Shown: piece by piece, positions 22,547-33,422 of the stretch
Layout of the letters: every line of letters starts with the position of its first letter
Numbering within the stretch: the stretch's first letter is position 1
NCBI GenBank assembly: GCA_946800325.1
Contig: OX326956.1
Location: 14,487,167 to 14,551,166 of the forward strand
Origin: Luzula sylvatica
Lineage: Eukaryota; Streptophyta; Magnoliopsida; Poales; Juncaceae
Length of the DNA stretch: 64,000 nucleotides
Direction of reading: 5' to 3'
Made by a program: the position numbers and the translations under genes
Notes under the pieces: model-generated
What the model saw: only the letters and a program-made list of their open reading frames with translations
What the model was told of the DNA's origin: nothing
Database searches by the model: none

Positions 22547-24237
22547 ATGTTTGGACGAGCTCCGAAGAAAAGCGACAACACCAAGTACTACGAAGTACTC
22601 AGCGTGCCAAAAACCGCAACTCAAGATGAACTCAAGAAAGCCTACAAAAAAGCCGCGATAAAAAACCATCCTGACAAAGGCGGCGATCCCGAGAAATTCA
22701 AGGAATTGGCACACGCGTACGAAATACTTAGCGATCCAGAAAAGCGAGAAATCTACGATCAATATGGAGAGGACGCTCTCAAAGAAGGAATGGGAGGAGG
22801 AGGAGGCGGCTCTTCTTTCCATAACCCTTTCGATATTTTCGAGCAATTCTTTGGTGGTGGTGGTAGTTCCTTTGGCGGCGGTACGATGATTTGAATAATT
22901 TTAAAATTTAAATATACTTTTAATTTATTTATTTATTGTTTTGTTTTGTTTAGGTGGGAGCTCGAGAGGACATAGACAGAAAAGAGGGGAGGATGTGGTA
23001 CACACTCTAAAAGTGTCTTTAGAAGACCTCTATAACGGTACCACCAAAAAGCTTTCCTTGTCGCGCAATGTTCTTTGCCAAAAATGCAAAGGGTATGTGA
23101 TTATTAATTTTGTATGTAACATTTACTAGTTATTTTTAAATAAATAAATTTAATTTGTTTAATTTGTGGTAATGTTTTAGGAAAGGATCGAAGAGTGGGA
23201 ATTCAGGGAGATGTGTTGGTTGCCAAGGGAGCGGAGTGAGAACTGTGACTCGACAAATTGGTCTTGGCATGATTCAACAAATGCAACATGTTTGCCCTGA
23301 TTGCAGAGGCGCTGGTCTCTCTCTCCTCTCTTTCTCTCTCATGCAAATTTCTTTAAGTTATATTTTTATTTTATTAATATTTTTTGACTACGTGTATAGG
23401 CGAGATGATAAGCGAGAAGGACAAGTGTGGACAGTGCAAGGCTACCAAAGTGGTTCAAGAGAAAAAGGTTCTTGAAGTTCATGTTGAAAAAGGCATGCAA
23501 CACGGCCAGAAAATCACTTTCCAAGGCGAAGCCGATGAAGCAGTACGTTTCTCTCTCTCCCTTTCTCTCTCTAACAATCAAAATAATATTTAGAATTTCG
23601 TAACGAAATATTTGATTTGTTATGTTATTGTAGCCTGACACGATAACAGGAGACATAGTGTTCGTGCTACAACAAAAAGAGCATCCGAGATTCAAGAGAA
23701 AATACGACGATTTATTCGTAGAGCACAATCTCACTCTGACCGAAGCTCTCTGCGGCTTCCAGTTTTCTCTGACGCATCTCGACAATCGCCATCTGTTAAT
23801 CAAGACCAAGCCCGGCGAAATCATCAAGCCCGGTACTATTATATTTAATTTAATTTTCTATTTACTTAAAATATGACAATTTTATTCGAACAGGACAATA
23901 CAAGGCGATAAACGACGAAGGGATGCCAAATCACGGGCGTCCATTCATGAAAGGAAAACTCTACGTCAAATTCAACGTAGAGTTTCCTGACAGCGGGGCC
24001 CTCTCGCCTGACAAATGTATCGCACTGGAGAAGATTCTCCCTTCGAGTCCAGCTGGCAGTGCGGCGGCCCAGATGTCAGACATGGAGCTGGACGATTGCG
24101 AGGAGACGATATTGTCGGATGTGAACATGGAGGAGGAGATAAGGAGGAAGCAACAGCAGCAGCAGTATCGTCAAGAGGCGTATGACGAGGATGAGGAAGA
24201 TGGCGGCGCTCCTCGGGTTCAGTGTGCCCAACAATAA
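22547..24237 (+). CDS. J3-like: DnaJ (HSP40) type I co-chaperone, farnesylated, J2/J3 class
   Basis: Stimulates HSP70 ATPase and delivers unfolded clients, in cytosol and on membranes. Exons: 22547-22880, 22954-23092, 23181-23314, 23400-23542, 23634-23832, 23894-24237; all GT-AG, phases consistent, 430 aa. The J domain (about residues 14-75) has the HPD motif in [10 protein letters not shown] Gly-rich region follows. Four zinc motifs come next: [24 protein letters not shown] and CGQCKATK. Then the C-terminal substrate-binding domain with [17 protein letters not shown] and an acidic tail. It ends CAQQ, a farnesylation (CaaX) box as in Arabidopsis J2/J3. The fourth zinc motif departs from the usual CxxCxGxK by Gly to Ala, but both cysteine pairs remain. 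The first ATG after the leader intron is used. Paralogue J2 versus J3 cannot be told. Confidence 0.96.
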
Positions 24238-24687
24238 GTTGTTAGTGTTTGTTTTTGTTTTAATAAAATTAAATGAAGATGTTCGGGTTATGGGTTATGG
24301 GTTATGGATCATGTGTTTGTTTTTGTAAGATGATGATACGTGCTTTAATTTTGGATTTGTCGGTTGCGTTTAAAATTTGTTGTTCTGACTGAGTAGATTG
24401 GTTTGTTTTGTAGAACTTTTGTTAGTTTAGAGTGCATAAAATGCGACCCGACCCGTTGATGATGAAAAATGATGAAAAGTCATCACCTGAAACCTTACCC
24501 AAAGACGTCCTAACATAAACACACTTATTTGATCCTTCACTGAATTCAATATAAAATTATATATTTGAGTCAAAATTACATAGGAAGTTGTATTAAGAAA
24601 GATTTATGTGTTTATCCTTTTTAAAAACTTAAAATTACATACTGATTTACTCTAAAATTAGAACCCTGTAGTAGTTTGTCTTATACG
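24238..24687 (+). other. DnaJ 3' flank
   Basis: Presumed 3' UTR, including AATAAAATTAAA near 24262 (possible poly(A) signal), then AT-rich intergenic DNA. No gene seen. Confidence 0.45.
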
Positions 24688-24697
24688 ATCAATATTT

Positions 24698-24849
24698 TTT
24701 TTTGAATGGTATCCGACAAGCGATCGGTTTCGTTACTGATACCTAATATTTTTTATGCCAATGGGAATCGAACCCACAACCTCTCACAACGTATGATATT
24801 TTGTGTCTCACACTCAACCAACTAGGCTATGGACCCATAATATTAGGGA
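24698..24849 (-). mobile_element. tRNA-derived SINE (copy A)
   Basis: On the minus strand it has an A box (TAGCCTAGTTGG) and a B box (GGTTCGATTCC) about 50 bases apart, then a short body ending in a T run on the retroposed strand. The flanks share ATCAATATTT (24688-24697 and 24850-24859), a likely target duplication. The B-box arm GGTTGTGGGTTCGATTCCCA keeps a tRNA-like stem, but there is no full cloverleaf. Confidence 0.75.
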
Positions 24850-25402
24850 ATCAATATTTAAAATAACTAATTTTAATCTTTACATATATACCTTGCTAAA
24901 AATCCAAAAACATCATATTTATCCTTTGAAAAATAAGAGTATCATATTTGCCCTCTTAATAATAAAAAATAGCATAGGTACCTTTCCGAAACAAAACGTC
25001 ATGTTTATCGTCCTGTCTAAAACAGAGTGATGATACCGCAGCAAGATAGACAGTATGATGCTGACATGGCATATACACGTATGAAATCTCATCCAATCAC
25101 ACTATGCTACATCAAAAAATACAAAATCACCAATGCATCATGTTATTATCATGTTGTGAGAGCATGACGTGTCTATTTACTCTTTAAAACATACAATGAT
25201 TGGTAGAATGATTGTTTTTTTTGTCATTTGAGATTGGTAGATATTACATTGTTTTTCTATGTTTCAAATTGGAGGATAGTATTTTGATAAATATGATATT
25301 TTATATTTATGAGAGGATAAACAATAATTTTAATTGTTAACCGTTAAATAACGGATAAATTAGATGGTTTTCATATTTTGATAAATATGATATTTTAGAT
25401 TT

Positions 25403-25534
25403 GCCAATGGATTCATGACTAAGTGGTTGGGTGTGAGATACAAAAATCATATGTCGTGAAAGATTGTGATTTCGAACCTCATTGACACCAATGGATGGAA
25501 GACCACCGAACGTTCTCCATTTACACTCTTTTTT
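25403..25534 (+). mobile_element. tRNA-derived SINE (copy B)
   Basis: 132 bp in plus orientation: A-box-like TGACTAAGTGG, B-box-like GATTTCGAACCTC, T-rich 3' end. A perfect 14-bp target duplication GATATTTTAGATTT flanks it (25389-25402, 25535-25548). Its head resembles copy A (GTTG...GTGTGAGA), so both probably belong to one family. The family name was not determined. Confidence 0.82.
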
Positions 25535-25548
25535 GATATTTTAGATTT

Positions 25549-26703
25549 ATGAGAGAGGAAATATGATATTTTAATTTTTTTAGAAGGATAATATGTAATT
25601 TTAAGTTTTAAAAAGGACAAATACGTAACTTCTCTATATTTTAATATAAACTCATTTACAAAGAAATTCCGTAACGGGTTGCTATGACCTCAACGAGTCA
25701 TTAATTTCTTAATGGGTTTAAAATAGAATCGAATATATACACACCTCTTTTATTTTATTTTATTTCATATACGAACCGATATAGATCCCAAATCCATTTT
25801 TCTTCCTTTATACCTCATATAAAATGCTATTTTCTCTTAGTGAGTCATTTTACACTTTACGAGTCATACTATTTTCTTGAAAATAAAATTGGAGAATTCT
25901 TAAAAAAAAACTAACTTTTATAAAAATTATCAAAAATCTCCTTGCTTTTTAGATTCTTTCAAAACTCCTCTATAAGGTGAGTCGAATGTTTGTATCCCTA
26001 TGTTGTTTTTGACCAAAATCCCCTCATGTTCAATTGAAAATATAATTACAATATTTTTCAATATAATATTTATTTTATTATTTTATTGATATTTTATGAT
26101 ATATTTTCAAAGATAATTATTTATTTTACGATACTATATTACAAATAAACACATTTTCTATTATTTGTATGTAAATTATAATTTTATTTTGCATAAAAAA
26201 TAATTTCTTGATTATTATATTCATGATTTTATTTATATTTTAGTTCTTGTTTATGTATATCAAATATAAATTATATTTTTTTTATGTGTCATTTTTTATT
26301 TTTTGTCATATTTTATTATTATTTGATGTCAGTTTATCATGAAAATATGCATCAAATTAAAATTATATAAATATAGCATGTAATTATTCTTTTCAGTTAT
26401 TATATGTTAAAATATATTTATGTAAATTTTAAATATTTATAAAAAGAAATACCAGAATATGTTTTTTTAATTATTAAATATGACAATAGAAAAGTGTTTT
26501 GCTCCAAAAAATATTTAGCACCACCCGAATTTATATTTAAAAACATAACTTTATTGAGATGGAATTTTTTGGAGTATCAAAAAATGAGGATTTTTTTAAA
26601 GGAATTCAAAAAAGTAATTGGTAATATTCTCTATTAATCCAGGAATATGAACATACAAATATCGCGAACATACTCATCAAAATAATTGGTAATATTCTTG
26701 CTA
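25549..26703. other. Intergenic, AT-rich
   Basis: No gene found. Segments near 25885-25960 and 26560-26620 are loosely complementary (A/T-rich ends with CTCCT...), which might be a worn foldback element of the kind seen at 42548 and 47895. The match is too weak to annotate. Confidence 0.4.
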
Positions 26704-27288
26704 CTAATTAGGTGTCATCTTGGAGGAAGCGTTCATTGTAGACCATCCATCGTCCATGGGGATTTCTCTAAGGTCATAGGGCCTCGCGAGCTCGGGTGGC
26801 AATGGTAGAGTCATCAGTTTTTTTCCGGGCCATTTCGATGCTATGTCCACCATCAACCTTGTTCTAGCTTCATGAGAACGCAAAAGTTTATGCAAATTAT
26901 CGTCGAATATAATCTGCGCAACTCCATCACGTATTCTTGCGAATTGTTTGATAAATACAACCTTGCGAGAGACGAAGAATTTCATGTCAATCCTATCCTT
27001 GCTCAAAAAAGAAATGGAAGGTATCGTCGTATAGCTCATCGTATTGTTTGGTTGTCCAAGGCAATCAAACACGGCCAGGCCGTCAATAATTAGAGAACGG
27101 ATCATCGAGTGATTGTTAATTTGTGCGACTTGAGTGACTATTTCGATACCGACTTGATCAAGCCACATGAATAGACAAACAACGTCTCGTACGAGTTCAT
27201 GATAAAACCCGCGACGCATAAACTTTTCATAAATTTTACGGTCTATGGCGTGGAACGCCATGATATCTCTCACTTTTGGATTTTCCAT
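26704..27288 (-). CDS. Unrecognised single-exon plant protein, 194 aa
   Basis: An intact ORF beginning MENPKVRDIMAFHAIDRKIY, with balanced amino-acid use unlike random AT-rich frames. It has no signal peptide or clear membrane segment. Mostly helical sequence is suggested, with the block VCLFMWLDQVGIEIV. The C-terminus is basic and proline-rich (LPLPPELARPYDLRE). I have a weak impression of a plant-specific uncharacterised family that starts with a similar HAIDR block, but cannot name it. No intron is needed. Transcription is unproven. It lies alone between AT-rich spacers, next to a transposon-rich zone, so a gene fragment or young duplicate is possible. Confidence 0.6.
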   Translation of the reverse strand: MENPKVRDIMAFHAIDRKIYEKFMRRGFYHELVRDVVCLFMWLDQVGIEIVTQVAQINNHSMIRSLIIDGLAVFDCLGQPNNTMSYTTIPSISFLSKDRIDMKFFVSRKVVFIKQFARIRDGVAQIIFDDNLHKLLRSHEARTRLMVDIASKWPGKKLMTLPLPPELARPYDLREIPMDDGWSTMNASSKMTPN

Positions 27289-28032
27289 TGGTGAAAAGAA
27301 AAGAAAAAAAATGATATATGTTCCCTGAAAGAAAATTAGAATATCTGGTTTGTTTTTAATGCTTGTTATTAATGATGGTTTTCTAAGTATTTAAAGGGGT
27401 AACTAGGATATCTGATTTGTAAGGACAATAAATTTTTTTTGCCATTTATAGGAAAACAGACGTTTGTACAGCTTGTATATACGTGATTTTATAGTCAATA
27501 TCCAGATGGAAATTACCAAATATATTATCGTATTTTCCCCTAAATAGAAAAGAAAGACAGGCTAAGTCACACAATTCATCGATTCGAGTTAATTTCATTT
27601 GTCCTCGTTTCGTCATGCAGATGAATTGCCTCCGGCCGAAAGCAAAGTGCCGATTCATTATCCAAATAATAAATCACTTCGAAATTAACAAAAATAGGAA
27701 AAATATTACAAGTTGATTCATATTATTTCCTTACAATAATACTCTTTGGTGGAATTACTGAAAGCTTGTTTTTGCGCCAATTATCAGTAAGTGAATAAAT
27801 AATTATGAATAATTTAGGATCAAATTGTTTCGGTTTGGAATTAAGTATGTATGACAACAATATGGTCCACGTAACAAAGAATATGACAAATTATTGTTAA
27901 ATATTTCATGACATGCATGAATATACAATTATATAATTTAATAAATCATTTACTAGTATATAATATTTCAAACATATCATCTATCTCTCGCCCAAGTAAT
28001 GAATACATATAATTTTATGACGTGAGACATTG
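27289..28032. other. Intergenic, nothing recognised
   Basis: Upstream region of the 194-aa ORF, AT-rich. Short ORFs on the minus strand here have no recognisable content. Confidence 0.4.
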
Positions 28033-28237
28033 ATTGTCTTAATTGGTTGCGAGGTAAATTAGTTACCTTATTTCCTCTTTTATCCACTTCATCAACACAA
28101 GGGCTCTTGTGCAAATTTCTATCAAAATCATCATTAATTATAACTTTTTTTTATCTGAGGTGGAGATAAACATCCCCAAGTTCTTCGCGGGATAGGAAAC
28201 GGGCAGATGACACTCAAACAGATGGCCAAGAAAATAA
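28033..28237 (+). pseudogene. JmjC (KDM3-type) demethylase fragment 1
   Basis: It closely matches 35185-35390 in the same orientation: the end of an exon (ATTGGTTGCGAG|GTAAAT), an intron, and the next exon start (GTGGAGATAAACATCCCCAAG), which reads VEINI-KFF as in plant JMJ25/IBM1 proteins. The frame then meets stop codons. It is a non-functional scrap lying outside the left arm of the inverted repeat. Confidence 0.75.
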
Positions 28238-28906
28238 TCCTACAAAATTTAAATATAGAATTATACAATATTATTTTGTGCTCTTTGTTATTTTTGAGAT
28301 TTTATTTTATGTTAAATATTATTTTGTTCATAAAATAATATTATACAAGAAAATACAGGACAATTTTATGTATATTCCTATTAAACACCCAAATAACATA
28401 TGTATCCCTCTAATATCATGTTTATGCATTTAAACTTCAATTTCTCTCTCTTGGAAATTTCTTAAATTATCATTTTTATCCAACAAATATTATAAGTATC
28501 AAATTTATCCAAAACCTTTAAGTCAGCGTCAAATTAAACAAACCATAATATAATTTACAAATTCAACAAACTAAACATAGTAATAAGGAGATAAAAGATA
28601 ATACAAAATACTTTATAGGTGGGTTTGAGGAAACCTAAGAAGTGATGCATGCATATTTGTTGATAAATATCATAATAAATAGAAGATTTCTGAACAGCTT
28701 CCCAACAAATAAATAATATTTTACACAAAATGATAATTACTAAATCCCAAAATACATGAGGAATTTTTTTTTAAATATTCACACTTTTAAGTTTTTTAAT
28801 ACCTCCCATTGTTTTTCTAGAAGTTCAAATAAGTTCTATTTTTAAAAATATACATACATAAATTTGGGGGTTCCTTAAGAATTCTCTTTTTCTTAGATTT
28901 ATCATA
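28238..28906. other. Intergenic between JmjC fragment and inverted repeat
   Basis: AT-rich sequence with no recognised feature. Confidence 0.4.
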
Positions 28907-31900
28907 TTTGGAGGTTTTGGTTTCCTCCAATTTCTCACTGAGGATTACTAAAACAATAAAACCAAATTATTCTTATTCTTTATCATCTCGGTGATTTGTA
29001 AATCAAGAATAGCATTGAACAATTTTATATAATCCAATATGACCTCATACTTCTTGTGTGAAAAAGAGTAAAAACATGATTTCACAGTTATATTTAAGCA
29101 TATATTATGGATGACCTTTCATGCAAAATACATTGTTGACAAGTTTTCATGTAAAAATATAATCAAACAAAAACAAAATAGGCAATGTTTTACAACTACG
29201 ATTAAATTTACATATTTAAAAATAACAAAATGTCTATTCATGTTTTTGTTTAATTATTTTTTGTATAAAGTCTCGTCAACAATGAATGTTTTGAGAGATA
29301 CTCTCTTAATTTAGCCACCAGAGCCTCAAATCCTCAACTCCATTTCCTTGTTCACTAGTTCGAAACTCAAACCTGGAAAAGGATTCCGAGTTTAAGATCT
29401 CCTCGGCTTTCAATTCCAGATTAGAAAGGAATTCCTCCAGAAACATGGATTTGAGTTCTAGGATTGAGTTCGCAAATCCCCCGATTGCCTTCGGCGCGCA
29501 TGGTACACTCCCGTTTACGTTCACTCTCCCGACTTCGACAGGGGTATTTTGGGGGTTCTCGCCAAAGACATAATCTTTGCCTCTGTCCTCGTAGAGCCGG
29601 ATCTTGACGTCCTCGCCACCTGGCAGTAGGCCTGCGCGGATCTCGATGTAGCTTTTAAGACACATATCGTACGAGCATCTCGGGCAGCTTCCGGGGAGAT
29701 CTACTATTGACGTCTTGCATTTATTACTGTTTAGAGAGGAGGGGTATTTTGGTCATTATATTTTTAGAGGTATATGATACATGAAAAATTTAAAAATACG
29801 AATATGACCTCGAATTTCGGATTCGAATTCCTTTTCAGGAATTTGTTCTTGCATGAATTCCTTGAACCAAGGGAACAAGAGATGGAGGACATAGGAGTTG
29901 TATTTGTATTCATCAAATTTCGAAATCTCTTTCTTCGGTGGCTAAATTCCAAAAAAGAAAGAGTAATTAATTAATAATGTAGATTAAATTATTTTTTGTA
30001 ATTTAGGAATAATTAAGGGGTCTCTGGGCAATTTTACCTCAAGCAAGCGTTTCATGCGAAGGCAAAATACTGCTCTGTTAAGTGTGGATATACCTGTAAA
30101 TATTATATTCATTTTTTTAGGGGTATACAAGAGATTTTGATGGTTTATAAGGGTATATATGATAAACTAACCAGCGCATAATGCATTATGTACAGTACCG
30201 TTTCTTTTTACAATGCCTGCACCAAATAACTTTGTCCTTTGTCATTTTTCTTACATTAATGGCAGTTTTTCCATCTCTACGAACAAGAAAACAAATTTCA
30301 TGTTTAGCCCTCAAAATTCTCAAAATATCACTTATACCCCTGCAAAAATAGGAATCACATGAAGAGTCCTTATGAATGTAAGAAATATCATTTATACTCC
30401 TTTTTTTATTTGCTCCCATGCATAGAAGAAGGTGAAATAGGGGGGCAGTTTGGGTATAACTTGAGAAACAAAATAGTAGAGGAGGGATATTGATGATATT
30501 TTCTATGATATTCTCAGTTTTGCAGGGATAGACATGATAGTTGATACTACCACAGTAGTAACGGCTCCACTGTTAACTTGATCCTGCTTTTTTGCACTTT
30601 TGAGTGGTTCGAGGAATCGGCGATTCCAACCAGGAATCGCCGATTTGAACTCGGAATCGGCAGGCACCGATACGATTTTACCCATTTTTAAACGGAATCG
30701 GCCGATTTGGTCTGAAAAGCGACAAAAATCGACAAAAATCCGACAAAAATCGAGTTTACCCGTGACGAAGAAGAATCGCCATGGCTCCCGTGACGAAGAA
30801 GAGTCGTGGAGTGGAGGGCTCCAGCCTCTTTGTCGTGGAGGGCTCCCGTGACGAAGAAGAATCGCCATGGCTGTCGTGGAGTGGAGGGCTCCAGTGCGTA
30901 GGGGTCGCGTGCGTAATCGCGTGCGTAGGGGTCGCGACGTAGGGGTTTAGGGTTTAGGGGTCGTCGTAGGGGTCGCTCGTGGGGCCGTCTGGTGGAAAGT
31001 AAAGGCAGAGAGATAGAGAGAGAGAGAGTAGTGTGTGTGTGTTTTGTATGGGTAGGATAATATAATTAGATTGATGTGATATAAAAATATTTTTGTTTTT
31101 CTATATGTATCCTGACTTTCATTTCTAGTTCATCGAGAAGCTACATAAACTAAAAACAAGTCTTGTAACAGATTCAATATTTCAGTATCAATTTCTTCTC
31201 TCTTTTATGTGATTTTCTTTCATAATCATGTCAGGCAAAAACAAAGGCAAAGACGTAGCGAAAGAAAAAGATATCGGGTGGATGCATTGCAATGAAATTG
31301 GAGAAGACAAAAAATCTCTTCAATGCAAGTACTGTAATAACAAGATATCGGGGGGCATATCACGAGGTAAAGAACATGTGGCTGGTATTAGAGGTAACAC
31401 TGCATCTTGTACGGTTGTTTCACCAGATATAAGAAAACAACTAAAAGAATACATGCAGGGGAGAAAATTAGAAACTCAGATAAATAGAATTAAAAAAAAT
31501 GTTGTAGCACAGGAATTAACCCGAATTCGAGAAAGGCATAGCGATGCAGAATCAGATGATGATGAAGAATTGCAGCGAGCCTTACGTGAAAGTGTCGAAG
31601 AGGGGAGACTGGGCGGTAGGGCCCCAGGTCAATCTAGTGGGGGAATGAGGCGCTCCTCATCAATGCGAGAACCTGGATCGGCACCGAAGAAGCGTAGTAA
31701 TTTCGGACAGCAACCAACGGTAGATGTTATATTTCATAAAAAACAAACCAGCTTACAACCAAAGATAACAGCTGGGATACTTAGAGGTATTAAAAATGTC
31801 AAAACTCATCTCGGACGTGTATGGACCAAATTTTTTGTACACGATCATATTCCTGCTCATGTAGCAGACAGTGAATATTTTAAAGTCGCTGTTAAAAAAA

Positions 31901-31917
31901 CCCAAATATTGGGTCCC
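28907..31917. repeat. Left arm of a large imperfect inverted repeat
   Basis: Reverse-complement matches, read outward from the centre: 30970-31917 with 32024-32914; about 30600-30970 with 33431-33836; about 29770-30180 with 33960-34410; 29306-29720 with 34455-34871; 28907-29205 with 36380-36698. Near the centre a 55-base comparison shows about four mismatches. The arm contains an hAT transposase N-terminal exon (plus strand) and a JmjC fragment (minus strand). It lacks the 34.9-36.3 kb part of the right arm. Confidence 0.88.
29306..29690 (-). pseudogene. JmjC (KDM3-type) demethylase fragment 2
   Basis: A minus-strand open piece that reads through a cysteine-rich SCPRCSYDMCLKSYIEIR block and continues GGEDVKIRLYEDRGKDY to ENG-like linker sequence. 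It breaks off at LRLW, where homology to 34498-34871 ends abruptly. It corresponds to the zinc-finger/linker part before the JmjC domain of plant JMJ25/IBM1-type proteins, so it has no catalytic residues. It is the inverted partner of the right-arm pseudogene. Confidence 0.8.
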
Positions 31918-32023
31918 ATTGATCCGCCCACCGCATACGAAATTTATAACACGTATTTACCGGAGGAGGTAAAAGATCAACAATCGTTAATAGATGAAAT
32001 GCTCCCGTTTTGGGACGAGTATG
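31228..32023 (+). pseudogene. hAT transposase N-terminal fragment (BED zinc finger + DUF659-like)
   Basis: About 265 residues of sense frame. The BED-type finger has CKYC (about residues 33-36), H50 and C61. A basic/acidic linker (DDDEELQRALRE) follows, then KFFVHDHIPAHVADSEYF and PPTAYEIYNTYLPEEV, which resemble the start of the hAT DUF659/catalytic region. The frame then runs past the palindrome centre into its own antisense copy and stops at 32187, so the 319-aa ORF is chimeric at its end. The catalytic core and hATC dimerisation domain are absent. Non-autonomous remnant. Confidence 0.82.
31918..32023. other. Spacer (loop) of the inverted repeat
   Basis: About 106 bases between the arms. 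The inner arm ends are ...TATTGGGTC on the left and GACCCAATA... on the right. The loop continues the sense hAT frame, so it is single-copy transposase sequence. Confidence 0.8.
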
Positions 32024-32712
32024 TGACCCAATACCTGGGTTTCTTTAACAGTGACTTTAAAATATTCACTGTCTGCTACATGAGCAGGAATATGATCATG
32101 TACAAAAAATTTGGTCCATACACGTCCGAGATGAGTTTTGACATTTTTAATACCTCTAAGTATCCCAGCTGTTACCTTTGGTTGTAAGTTGGTTTGTTTT
32201 TTATGAAATATAACATCTACCGTTGGTTGCTGCCCGAAATTACTACGCTTCTTCGGTGCCGATCCAGGTTCTCACATTGATGAGGAGCGCCTCATTCCCC
32301 CACTAGATTGACCTGGGGCCCTACCGCCCAGTCTCCCCTCTTCGACACTTTCACGTAAGGCTCGCTGCAATTCTTCATCATCATCTGATTATGCATCGCT
32401 ATGCCTTTCTCGAATTCGGGTTAATTCCTGTGCTACAACATTTTTTTTAGTTCTATTTATCTGAGTTTCTAATCTTCTCCCCTGCATGTACTCTTTTAGT
32501 TGTTTTCTTATATCTAGTGAAACAACCGTACAAGGTGCAGTGTTACCTCTAATACCAGCCACATGTTCTTTACCTCGTGATATGCCCCCCGATATCTTGT
32601 TATTACAGTACTTGTCTTGAACAGATTTTTTGTCTTCTCCAATTTCATTGCAATGCATCCACCCGATATCTTTTTCTTTCGCTACGTCTTTGCCTTTGTT
32701 TTTGCCTGACAT
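32024..32712 (-). pseudogene. Inverted copy of the hAT transposase fragment
   Basis: Reads the same MSGKNKGKDVAKEKD start on the minus strand. It is broken: the second cysteine of the BED finger is changed (LQCKYC reads VQDKYC), and a GAA to TAA change stops it after 107 codons. These lesions are absent from the left copy. Confidence 0.82.
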
Positions 32713-32914
32713 GATTATGAAAGAAATTCACATAAAAGAAAGAAGAAATTAATACTGAAATATTGAATCTGTTACAAGACTTGTTTTGAGTTTATGTAGC
32801 TTCTCGTTGAACTAGAAATGAAAGTCAGGATATTTATAGAAGAAAAAAAAACATCTTTATATCACATCAATCTAATTATATTATCCTACCCCATACAAAA
32901 CACACACACACTAC

Positions 32915-33422
32915 CTATGTTGCGCGGATACTTCAAAAAACGAACCGTACCCGTATCGGATACGTATCGGACACGGATATGCCACCGATACGGCACCGAT
33001 ACGTATCCGATACGCCACGTGGCGTATCGGACTATTTTAGTATATAAATTTGAACCGATACGTTTCCGATACAGCACGATACGTTTCCGATACGGCTGGA
33101 TACGGTTCCGATACGGCTGATCCATTGTTTTTTGTTTTTTTGTCCAATTTAAAAATATCCAATACTTTTACTATTCAATATTATTTTACATCACATATTT
33201 TTTATTTTATTTATTCCTAAACTATCCAAATCGATATTACAACATCTTAATTTTTATAATAATTTAATAAAATTATTTAAATATGTATATTAATTATATT
33301 AAAATAATATTAAAAAATATATATATATGACGTATCGTATCCTAGAATTTTTAAGAAATGCCGTATCGCCGTATCCGTGTCGTATCGGATACGATACTCG
33401 TACTCGTATCCGTGCAACATAG
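32915..33422. mobile_element. hAT-type MITE inside the right arm
   Basis: 508 bp. The 17-bp terminal inverted repeats CTATGTTGCGCGGATAC / CTATGTTGCACGGATAC differ at one base. An exact 8-bp target duplication CACACTAC flanks it (32907-32914, 33423-33430). The left arm has the empty site (one CACACTAC in the corresponding place). The 8-bp duplication points to hAT. The body is rich in CGTATCGGATACG-like palindromes and has no transposase. Confidence 0.93.

Noticed and set aside
24755..24837. tRNA gene on the minus strand
   Set aside because: A and B boxes are present but the spacing and stems do not give a cloverleaf, and target duplications flank a longer unit; called a SINE.
25880..26640. 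Another Mutator-type foldback element
   Set aside because: Arms are only loosely complementary and no 9-bp duplication could be found.
30186..30868. ORFs of 77 and 121 codons in the left arm, partly repeated at 33580-33858
   Set aside because: They come from palindromic repeat sequence (GGCGATTCC type) present in both arms; no family and no start context.
30945..30965. Interstitial telomere array
   Set aside because: Only two or three GGGTTTA units in each arm; too short to indicate a fused telomere.
32886..33125. ORF of 79-100 codons with repeated YRKRI/RYGTDTY pattern
   Set aside because: Translation of CGTATCGG palindromes of the MITE, not a protein.
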